From NCBI GenBank assembly GCA_946811185.2, contig OX328107.1:27983587-28047586 (forward strand): 64,000 bases of DNA. Direction: 5' to 3'. A program made the translations under genes and the position numbers. Below, one piece after another: positions 60,101-64,000 of this stretch. The notes under the pieces are model-generated. The model was not told the origin of the DNA. It saw only the letters and a program-made list of their open reading frames with translations, and searched no databases. The DNA is from Hippopus hippopus (taxonomy: Eukaryota; Mollusca; Bivalvia; Cardiida; Cardiidae). Each line of letters opens with the position of its first letter. Position 1 is the first letter of the stretch.

Positions 60101-63100
60101 TGCTTGGTATAATGCTTCATGGAAGTGCATTAAACCCCCTTTTTACTGAGCATGACTGAAATATATTTGAGTCATGCTCTGTGAAAAGGGGGCTTAATGT
60201 ATCTCCGTGATGCATGATACCAAGCAATTCATCACATGATAATGGATTCATATTGTCTTACAAATGGCTAAATCATGTGGTAAACTGGCCCTTGGACAAA
60301 CAGAAAATTGACCAATAGCGAAAAGTTTCGGCCCAGGCTGACCTGGGTCGATACTTTTCGCAGATGCATTAAGCCCCTTTTTCACAGAGCATGGCTCATT
60401 TTTTAATTGCTTGGAAAATATTGCTGGAAAAAGCAAAATTGCTTGTTTCAAACTGTTGCTCCTTTTCTCAAAATTTTCTCCAAAGTAGTCAAGTACAGAA
60501 TGTTGAAAGTCATATTGCTTGGTAAAGGGTTATCTCTTTGACTAAAAAAATGGAAAAATCATGATTATTGTCATAGCCCTGTCGTCATTGTCATACAAAA
60601 CTTTGACATTTTATAATATCTCTATCATAACTGAAGATATTTACTTCAGACTAGTTGTTAACTACCCAAAAGGGAACCTATACAACAAGGGCAGGTAACC
60701 ACCGAAATATTTTCGACACAGTTATGTCCCTTTTTCAAATTAGAATTTTCACTTAAAGGCAACTGCAGCCAAGCATCGAGTTTTCAATATCATTATCCAG
60801 TGATTGCTTGCCTTTCTTTATATTTACAGCTGTATAGAGAAATGGTTGAAGGGACAGGGAGGGAAATGTCCGCACTGTAACGCTAAAGCTAAGAGACAAG
60901 ACATCAGGGTGCTTTTTGCTAAAACAATCAAGGTAGATAGATTGTACTTTATATTATCCTATAGCATCCTGCTTTGCTCTTGGTAAAGCGTAGGATTTGT
61001 AACCTGGAGGCCCTGGGTTCCATCCTCACTAGAAGCATTGGGTTTTTCGTGGGTGTGTCCTTTACCGTTATCCCAAATGACAAACATTAAACTCTTTCAA
61101 ATTCAAAACATCCACAGATGATAAATTCAAAATCGGTACAAGTGAGCTTAAAATCTTAAAATCAATGGGGTAGAAAACATTGTTGGAAAAGGAGCCACAA
61201 TGTTTTCAAAAGCCTTCTATCCCAGGATGGTGAAAATCCATGATGGTAAATTCTAAAGAGTTAAACAAAACACTTCAGAGCCCTAGCCTTGTGAAACAAA
61301 ACCCAGGACATACATGAATATGTGAGCTGCATTAGTGATATGACTGAAGTAATGTTGAATATGGTGTAAAAGGACAATCAAAATGTGTCCAAATGTTGGA
61401 ATTTGTCTTTGAAAGGGTAGAAAACGATGTGGGAAAAGGAGAAAATGCTGTTTACCAGCTGTTTTAAATAGTTAATTGTAGCTTATATGATGATATCTGG
61501 CTTTGAAAAGGTAGAACACAGTGGAAAAAAGAAAGAGATGGTTACTGGCATTATCTCCTTTATCTGCTGTGTTTTCAAAAGCAATTTTTGTCAGGTCTTG
61601 AAAATCTTGAATCTTAACATAGAAGGTTAACCATACATCTTTTGGAGTAAACTCTTGACGTAATTTGCTTCTCCATTTCAGTTTGAGAGCTATAGTTTAG
61701 AAAGACAGACATGTACTTCAAAGGCATATATTATAACCGAGTATTTTAACTTTTTACTAGACAGTGAAAATTACGAACCCCACAAATATAAAGCATATGC
61801 AGCCAAAAAATTTAACAGTGCTAAAGTGATAAGAATTGTTGTGGAAATGGTAAAAAATATTGTGAGAAAAGGAGAAAATGCTGGGTACCAGCATTTTCTC
61901 CTTTTCCCACAATCTTTTCAAAAGTCTTCTTTCTTAGGGTTGTTAAAACTTGGACTTATGGGGTAAAGGGTTAATTTCTTTATTTTTTCTGAAAATAACA
62001 TAAAGATGAAGTTGCATGATTATTCTCTTGCCATCTTTGTGCCAAATGTGTAGGCTTTAGATACCTCGGAGAGAGATAGAGCCCTTAAAGATTTAGAAAA
62101 GGAGAGAGAGTTGCGACGTAAGGTTGAGATGGAGACTGCACAGCTACGTTTGCAGTATCAGATGTCAATGGAGGATACCAACAAACTTCGACTGGAACTG
62201 GAGACCTTGAAGTCACAGCTGCAGAAGTCAGGGTATTGATGGATAAGCTTGTTAACTCTTAACCAAAATGCAAAATTTTGGACCAGCCCAAGTAAAAAGC
62301 ATTTGCACATGACAAGTTTCATGTGACTCAGATGATTATGTCTGTATTTGATAGGTAGAAAACCTTGTGGGAAAAGAAAAAAAATGCTGGTTTATACCAG
62401 CATTTTCATCTATTCCCACAATAATTTGAAAAGCCTTCTCTTTCAGGGTCGTTAAAACTTGGGTTGGTGTGGAAATGGTGTAAATCTTTAAATACAAAAT
62501 AAATTTACATTCCCATTCAGCGCAGAACATGTAGACTTTGCAATTTCCAGGTTGTTTTTTCATCAAAATGTCTGGTAAAAGAACAGTGTAGATCAAAGAT
62601 AAGACTGCACATTTTGAAGGAAAAAGTAATTGAAGGAAAAATTTATGGAATTGAGAGTTGGGTTCAAAGGAGCTATTACTTGTACTGTGATGTAACTGAA
62701 ATACTTTTTATAGTAGCATAAAATACACTTCAACTGAATTAATGAAATGTTTACATCTCATCCTAAATTGATATTGGGGAGACATTGTTTTCTAGGAAGT
62801 TATTTGTCTGTCCATCCTTCACCGTTGCATGTCCCCTCCATATCCCTGAGCCCATTGTCTGATTTTAAAAATATTTCTCTACTTGTCCACCTTCGTGGAA
62901 TACTGTGCAGAGCATAAGTTTAATGGACCAGTCTAGAAGAATGTCAAGTTTATAGTGAGGGGTCAAAGGTTACATGTACAGGAATCATATCTGCATCATA
63001 TCCCCTGAACTGTGGGTCCGATTTTTAAAATATTTCTCACATATTGTCTATATGTGTAAAGGTACAAAGCAAAAGGTTTCAGATCCAAAATTTATTATGT

Positions 63101-63376
63101 CCCTAGGAAAAGGCCAAGTGAAGGGTTAAAGATCATAAACTTTATGTTTTATTTTTAATTTGACAGAAAAGTTGAAGAGGGGGGGAAATGGACGACATCT
63201 GTTTTGGACAAAAACAAAGATCTTATTTATATGTTGCATCAGCTATGTTTTATTTTCTTTTAAACAGTCAGACCCCAGGAGGTAGTGTAAATGTGCAAGT
63301 AAAGATTGATGCTACAACCAGTGCCACCAAACTCTCAGGTCAATTTATTTTGGAAAAAACAATCAAGATTTCTGAG
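42048..63376 (+). CDS. RFWD3: RFWD3-like E3 ubiquitin ligase, 5' part (10 coding exons, 3' end outside window)
   Basis: Coding exons 42048-42162, 44259-44355, 46463-46526, 51214-51303, 53960-54098, 57301-57854, 59250-59335, 60830-60932, 62054-62232 and 63268-63376 all have AG acceptors and GT donors, and join in frame into 512 codons. Seen: an acidic, Ser/Thr-rich N-terminus (1-350), a basic patch near 327, a RING module (about 355-398), a coiled coil (417-475) and a WD40 lead-in (476-512). This is the RFWD3 order, and the WLKGQ..KCP.CN and ALDTSE segments are characteristic of the family. Known for the family: nuclear E3 ligase that ubiquitinates RPA and RAD51 at stalled forks and interstrand crosslinks (Fanconi anaemia group W). 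The WD40 domain that contacts RPA should follow beyond 64000. The introns are packed with TTAA-ended MITEs. The start is uncertain because an earlier coding or UTR exon may exist. Family assignment is strong; the N-terminal boundary is not. Confidence 0.93.
42225..42949. mobile_element. Three family A MITEs in RFWD3 intron 1
   Basis: A partial copy at 42225-42378, a full copy at 42381-42610 (TTAA both ends), and a full diverged copy at 42710-42949. Confidence 0.88.
43030..44236. mobile_element. Five family A MITEs in RFWD3 intron 1
   Basis: Copies at about 43030-43280 (with hairpin duplication), 43298-43533, 43543-43769 (full, TTAA both ends), 43793-43965 (partial) and 44011-44236. The last ends 23 bp before exon 2. 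Confidence 0.82.
44259..44355 (+). CDS. RFWD3: RFWD3 coding exon 2
   Basis: Bounded by TTTCTGTTTCAG and GCAAG|GTAAGG. It enters in phase 1 and leaves in phase 2, matching both neighbours. It encodes about 32 residues rich in Ser, Ala and Leu ([19 protein letters not shown]...). This part of RFWD3 is poorly conserved between phyla, so the evidence is splice-site quality and frame continuity. Confidence 0.85.
44393..45309. mobile_element. Four family A MITEs in RFWD3 intron 2
   Basis: 44393-44610 and 44607-44828 share one TTAA. 44825-45044 shares its TTAA with the previous copy. 45081-45309 is a full copy with TTAA at both ends. Confidence 0.88.
45410..45620. repeat. Dispersed repeat shared with 60555-60755
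   Basis: TTTTGCAAAACTTTGACATT, ACTGAAGATATTTA and GGGGAACCGATACAAGAAGG recur in the same order in another RFWD3 intron at 60555-60755. The origin of this pair is unknown. Confidence 0.75.
46463..46526 (+). CDS. RFWD3: RFWD3 coding exon 3
   Basis: Acceptor CTTTGATTTCAG and donor CACAG|GTGAGA; 64 nt, entering phase 2 and leaving phase 0. Encodes [21 protein letters not shown], with two SQ dipeptides that would suit ATM/ATR-type kinases (inference; vertebrate RFWD3 is an ATM/ATR substrate). Confidence 0.85.
46650..46846. mobile_element. Family D palindromic MITE, near-perfect
   Basis: GGGTCCGTATTCACCAACCA and its complement at the ends. The arms pair almost end to end, meeting at CTAAACCATTTGGTTTAG. 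Confidence 0.92.
46855..47095 (+). mobile_element. S2 SINE (head degraded)
   Basis: TTCCTATCTCGCTGCTGATT, GGAAAGCAGCCTGTGGCTTT and GAAATAATATTGAAAACAAG match the S2 body and tail. A shorter S2 body piece is at about 14960-15050, and tail pieces are at 18900-19000 and 21695-21855. Confidence 0.7.
47104..47220 (+). mobile_element. S3 SINE head
   Basis: GTGCAGCTCAGTTCTAAAGT head, CCTGGGTTTGAGCC box B, TTGTCCTTGGGCAAGAAG body, then truncated. Confidence 0.75.
47228..48110. repeat. ~143-bp tandem pair and related AGCA-rich sequence
   Basis: Two adjacent units (about 47228-47370 and 47371-47512) share CCATTCCACTGA, CTATGCTTC, GAACGGCAACAG and AGTAGAAGCATATC. More diverged AGCA/GCAG-rich sequence continues to about 48110. 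Confidence 0.7.
48150..49616. mobile_element. Family A MITE interrupted by element E
   Basis: Left half 48150-48247 (CACAATCCCGAG ... GCTGGTAACTAGCATTTT), right half 49489-49616 (CTCCTTTGCCCACAATGTTT ... GGTAAAGAGTTAA). The split is inside the hairpin stem. Confidence 0.85.
48248..49488. mobile_element. Dispersed element E (143-bp tandem core) nested in family A MITE
   Basis: Left arm AGCTCACCTGAGCACGAAGT (self-complementary GAGCACGAAGTGCTC), then CGGCGTC-type words, then about seven units of about 143 bp (GGTCAGAATGTTTGTCTTGA ... CAAAAACTAGGTCACTAGGT), and right arm CAGGTGAGCGACTTCAGGGC...GGCCCTCTTGT. It splits a family A copy: 48150-48247 and 49489-49616 join into one MITE. Confidence 0.85.
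49613..50047. mobile_element. Two further family A MITEs chained by shared TTAA
   Basis: 49613-49823 and 49820-50047 follow the interrupted copy with single shared TTAA sites at 49613-49616 and 49820-49823. Confidence 0.83.
50321..51074. mobile_element. Three family A MITEs in RFWD3 intron 3
   Basis: About 50325-50553 (full), 50553-50752 and 50889-51074 (TTAA both ends, hairpin core largely deleted). A head fragment at about 51370-51470 lies in the next intron. Confidence 0.82.
51214..51303 (+). CDS. RFWD3: RFWD3 coding exon 4 (acidic, SIM-like end)
   Basis: Acceptor TTCCTGTAG and donor ATT|GTAAGT; 90 nt, phase 0 at both ends. Encodes [13 protein letters not shown], then an acidic run (SPDDDDDVI). 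The C-terminal VI joins the next exon's IDSDVETD to give a hydrophobic core flanked by Asp/Glu, resembling a SUMO-interacting motif (inference). Confidence 0.87.
51513..51946. mobile_element. 434-bp element with CAGTGTTCAATCTAG TIRs
   Basis: Inverted 15-bp termini CAGTGTTCAATCTAG / CTAGATTGAACACTG. The interior is G-rich on the left (GGGGGCCA words) with GCGCCA words on the right. Located in an RFWD3 intron; no coding potential seen. Confidence 0.6.
52079..52577. mobile_element. Two family A MITEs in RFWD3 intron 4
   Basis: 52079-52294 has TTAA at both ends and a perfect GAGAAAATGCTGGTGACCAG stem. 52380-52577 is partial. Confidence 0.82.
52646..53064. mobile_element. Family C hairpin element with family A nested inside
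   Basis: Family C ends (TATCCTGCTAAATGAA... and ...CACATAGCAGCCTAAGGGTT) enclose a complete family A copy at 52667-52895 bounded by TTAA on both sides. The C stem is GTAGATCAAAGATC / GATCTTGATCTAC. Confidence 0.85.
53212..53672. mobile_element. Two family A MITEs in RFWD3 intron 4
   Basis: 53212-53436 is full length with TTAA at both ends. 53451-53672 is diverged. Confidence 0.83.
53767..53942. mobile_element. Family D MITE, immediately before RFWD3 exon 5
   Basis: GGGTCTGTGTTCACTCGTAA to TGGTTGGTGAATACAGACCC. The centre is shortened. Confidence 0.8.
53960..54098 (+). CDS. RFWD3: RFWD3 coding exon 5 (acidic)
   Basis: Acceptor TTTGCTTTTGTAG and donor CACGAG|GTAAAT; enters phase 0, leaves phase 1. 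It encodes 46 residues dominated by Asp/Glu ([18 protein letters not shown], then [16 protein letters not shown]). The exon begins 18 bp after a family D MITE (53767-53942), whose right end is therefore close to the branch-point and polypyrimidine region. Confidence 0.88.
54099..54774. other. RFWD3 intron 5 start, no repeat recognised
   Basis: Unique-looking AT-rich intron sequence. CTCGGGCAACCACAGGC and GACCAGCAACCACCTAAATC phrases suggest an old diverged repeat, unassigned. Confidence 0.45.
54775..54925 (-). mobile_element. S1 SINE tail (partial)
   Basis: TAATCCCATTTAACAGC tail, GTGTTTCCTGACTTTCTCAC and TCAGAGGTGAGAAGCAAAAA body; the head is missing. Confidence 0.7.
55165..55392. mobile_element. 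Family A MITE, full length (RFWD3 intron 5)
   Basis: TTAA at 55165-55168 and 55389-55392; CCCTTTACCACATAATCC head, GTGTGGTAAAGGG tail. Confidence 0.9.
55408..55847. mobile_element. Family C element filled by family A
   Basis: Family C runs from about 55408 to 55847 with stem GATCGGACTGCA/TGCAGTCTGATC. A family A copy (55451-55671, 221 bp) sits in it, bounded by TTAA at 55447-55450 and 55672-55675. Confidence 0.9.
55905..56100. mobile_element. Family C element, unfilled sister copy
   Basis: Part of a local tandem duplication of the preceding element and its flank (GTGGAAAGAAAAAA...TTTTCTTTTTTCTTTTT). It reads GAAACTTTTAAGCCGATAG, with a single TTAA at 55932-55935 where the sister copy carries family A. 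Confidence 0.9.
56680..57142. mobile_element. Two family A MITEs in RFWD3 intron 5
   Basis: 56680-56902 and 56906-57142, each with TTAA at both ends and an intact or nearly intact hairpin. Confidence 0.88.
57301..57854 (+). CDS. RFWD3: RFWD3 coding exon 6 (large, Ser/Thr-rich, NLS-like)
   Basis: Acceptor TTTTCTTGCAG and donor GGTGAT|GTAAGT; 554 nt, phase 1 in and phase 0 out. Encodes residues 169-353: a low-complexity Ser/Thr/Pro/Asn region with repeated S-T-S-V-like segments, then a basic cluster [13 protein letters not shown] (candidate bipartite NLS with SP sites), then an acidic DDPEEEEGD end immediately before the RING. Composition and order match the disordered N-terminal half of RFWD3 proteins. 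Confidence 0.92.
57906..58852. mobile_element. Four family A MITEs in RFWD3 intron 6
   Basis: 57906-58134 and 58161-58389 are full length with TTAA ends and opposite orientation. 58456-58664 and 58660-58852 are diverged and abut. Confidence 0.85.
58898..59155. mobile_element. Family B MITE (RFWD3 intron 6)
   Basis: ACCATGCTCTTGCAGAAGGG to CCTTTTCAGAGAACATGCC, with core CAGTTCAGCCTGTGTGGA. It ends about 95 bp before the RING exon. Confidence 0.8.
59250..59335 (+). CDS. RFWD3: RFWD3 coding exon 7 (RING, N-terminal half)
   Basis: Acceptor CAATCATTTCAG and donor CCAAAG|GTAGTG; phase 0 in, phase 2 out. Encodes [18 protein letters not shown], then [10 protein letters not shown]. Visible zinc ligands are C-x2-C (355, 358) and C-x-H (375, 377). 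The SGSHRL..L.CGHLFG segment is the RFWD3-type RING signature. Confidence 0.95.
59349..59805. mobile_element. Two family A MITEs sharing a TTAA (RFWD3 intron 7)
   Basis: 59349-59576 is full length. 59573-59805 is diverged and begins at the same TTAA (GGTAAAGGGTTAATCCTTTA). Confidence 0.85.
59900..60393. mobile_element. Two family B MITEs (RFWD3 intron 7)
   Basis: 59900-60155 and 60170-60393. The second has lost part of its core, leaving CGGCCCAGGCTGACCTGGGT. Confidence 0.83.
60403..60530. mobile_element. Family A MITE fragment
   Basis: Degraded stem GGAAAAAGCAAAATTGCTTG and tail CATATTGCTTGGTAAAGGGT. Confidence 0.55.
60555..60755. repeat. Dispersed repeat shared with 45410-45620
   Basis: Second copy: CAAAACTTTGACATTTTATA, ACTGAAGATATTTA, GGGAACCTATACAACAAGGG. 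Confidence 0.75.
60830..60932 (+). CDS. RFWD3: RFWD3 coding exon 8 (RING, C-terminal half)
   Basis: Acceptor TTATATTTACAG and donor ATCAAG|GTAGAT; phase 2 in, phase 0 out. Encodes [20 protein letters not shown] and then [14 protein letters not shown]. It supplies Cys 383 and the last C-x2-C (395, 398). No second cysteine follows C383 at x2 (the position is Glu), so the RING is atypical with seven evident ligands. WLKGQ and CP.CN are hallmark RFWD3 residues. Confidence 0.95.
60970..61380 (+). mobile_element. S3 SINE split by family A
   Basis: Head piece 60970-61060 (TTGGTAAAGCGTAGGATTTG, GGCCCTGGGTTCCATCC) and body/tail piece 61265-61380 (CACTTCAGAGCCCTAGCC). Confidence 0.75.
61061..61264. 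mobile_element. Family A MITE inside an S3 SINE
   Basis: Splits the S3 SINE 60970-61380 between GGGTGTGTCCTT and CACTTCAGAGCCCTAGCC. The right TTAA is at 61261-61264. Most of the hairpin is deleted. Confidence 0.7.
61385..61974. mobile_element. Family A copies in RFWD3 intron 8
   Basis: Fragments at about 61385-61480 and 61480-61632, then a full copy at 61746-61974 with TTAA both ends and stem GAGAAAATGCTGGGTACCAG. The last ends 79 bp before exon 9. Confidence 0.8.
62054..62232 (+). CDS. RFWD3: RFWD3 coding exon 9 (coiled coil)
   Basis: Acceptor AAATGTGTAG and donor GTCAGG|GTATTG; phase 0 in, phase 2 out. Begins [20 protein letters not shown] and continues as a heptad-like Leu/Glu/Lys/Arg segment of about 55 residues, a predicted coiled coil. 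RFWD3 has a coiled coil at this position between the RING and WD40 domains. Confidence 0.95.
62252..62486. mobile_element. Family A MITE in RFWD3 intron 9
   Basis: Begins TTAACTCTTAACCAAAATGC 20 bp after the exon 9 donor; diverged stem AAAAATGCTGGTTTATACCA. Confidence 0.8.
62490..63267. other. RFWD3 intron 9, dispersed-repeat fragments
   Basis: Contains a family C stem fragment at about 62582 (GTGTAGATCAAAGATAAGAC) and, at 62790-63110, sequence in the style of the tandem-core dispersed repeats (CATATCCCTGAGCCCATTGT, GCATCATATCCCCTGAACTG). No exon seen besides 63268. Confidence 0.45.
63268..63376 (+). CDS. RFWD3: RFWD3 coding exon 10 (start of WD40 region)
   Basis: Acceptor TTTTCTTTTAAACAG and donor TCTGAG|GTATGT; phase 2 in, phase 0 out. 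Encodes [20 protein letters not shown] and then [17 protein letters not shown]. The last part matches the segment just before the first WD40 blade of RFWD3 (a basic-hydrophobic F.L.KT..IS strand). The remaining exons lie beyond the window. Confidence 0.9.
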
Positions 63377-63763
63377 GTATGTTTTTTTCCCTGTTCTATA
63401 GATTTACTCTTTTTCCTAAAAACCTTGTGTTTTTATAATTCAGTGGAAGGTTGTTAAAAAGTTGCTTTCAGTTTGGACCAGTCTAAAATTTTGTTGGTTG
63501 TTAATTACATGTAGTTAACACACAGTCTGCTAGCCACAACTTCTGGTGACTGTAGATCATAATCAGACTGGATACATTTTTAACAATATTTGATAAATCT
63601 TGCTGAGATCTCCCCCCTTCAATAATGCTGATATATTTAATATATCTGTAATAGTTTATCTCGCAGAAAATGAGTTTGTGTTCCTGATGGTGAAATATAA
63701 TGAGAGACTAGGTCAGTCTGAGGGGAACTGTTTCACTGTAAGAGGCCACATTTTTGCTCCAAG

Positions 63764-63979
63764 CTTAACCTTTAACTTGATAAATAAGTGAAATGAAACT
63801 TTCAAGCCTGTAGTAAAAACTCAAATTTTGCTATTTCAAAGGTCTGTTTTTGGGTAAAATGCCTCCATATTGGACAGTGTAGATCCAAGATCAGACTGCA
63901 TGTTCTGTGCAGCCTGATCTTGATCATCACTGTCTTCAAAAGGTCCTTCAGTCACGCTTAGCACCCTAAAGGTTATTAA
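63764..63979. mobile_element. Family C hairpin element, full length
   Basis: TTAACCTTTAACTTGATAAA start, stem GATCCAAGATCAGACTGCAT / TGCAGCCTGATCTTGATC, and end CACCCTAAAGGTTATTAA. Confidence 0.85.
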
Positions 63980-64000
63980 AGCATTGCTTAAATGTTTCTT

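Noticed and set aside
1..64000. Reverse transcriptase, integrase or viral coding genes among the repeats
   Set aside because: No RT, integrase or capsid motifs were seen in any frame; the mobile DNA here is non-autonomous.

Overview
This is an intron- and repeat-rich eukaryotic nuclear window. Spliced exons, tRNA-headed SINEs, dozens of short palindromic transposons, and dispersed repeats with about 143-163 bp tandem cores all point to a mollusc, most likely a bivalve. That placement is inferred from repeat style and protein similarity; no single marker proves it.

One gene is recognised with confidence. The 5' two-thirds of an RFWD3-type E3 ubiquitin ligase (FANCW family) lies on the + strand from about 42.03 kb to the window end. 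Ten coding exons (42048-63376) join with compatible splice phases into 512 uninterrupted codons: an acidic/Ser-Thr-rich N-terminus, a basic NLS-like patch, a RING split over two exons, a coiled coil and the lead-in to the WD40 region. The WD40 C-terminus lies beyond the window.

A second, unrecognised gene runs on the - strand at the left. Exons at 10498-10864, 2121-2327 and 959-1851 are phase-compatible and encode an acidic, Ser/Tyr-rich tail of about 488 residues. Its stop codon lies in the end of a MITE. A possible upstream exon at 34270-34457 reads like the end of a fibronectin-III fold. A cytokine-receptor-like protein is a hypothesis only.

Most of the rest is mobile DNA. Family A is a 220-240 bp hairpin MITE with TTAACCCTTTACCACACAA ends; about 50 whole or partial copies occur, more than 30 of them in RFWD3 introns. 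Family B is a palindromic element of about 260 bp. Family C is a second TTAA-ended hairpin family built on a GATCAGACTGCAC stem. Family D is a palindrome of about 200 bp ending GGGTCCGTATTCACC. There are also at least three tRNA-derived SINE families (S1-S3), a TA-flanked mariner remnant (19639-20593), a 10-bp-TSD element (40195-41400) and a 5-bp-TSD palindrome (39683-40003), both inside one SINE, an uncharacterised 1.55-kb TIR element (24670-26219), two inverted copies of a 163-bp-unit repeat (about 27-28 and 30.4-32.3 kb), and a 143-bp-unit repeat inserted in a family A copy (48248-49488).

Local structures of note are an 18-unit 55/57-bp satellite (22243-23260) and a nearly perfect 1117-bp tandem duplication (15811-18044). 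Nested insertions give a relative order of events, including a natural filled/empty pair showing TTAA target duplication by family A. Region by region: 0-11 kb, minus-strand gene exons and scattered MITEs; 11-24 kb, families B/C, SINEs, duplication, mariner and satellite; 24-42 kb, larger dispersed elements; 42-64 kb, RFWD3 with introns packed with family A.
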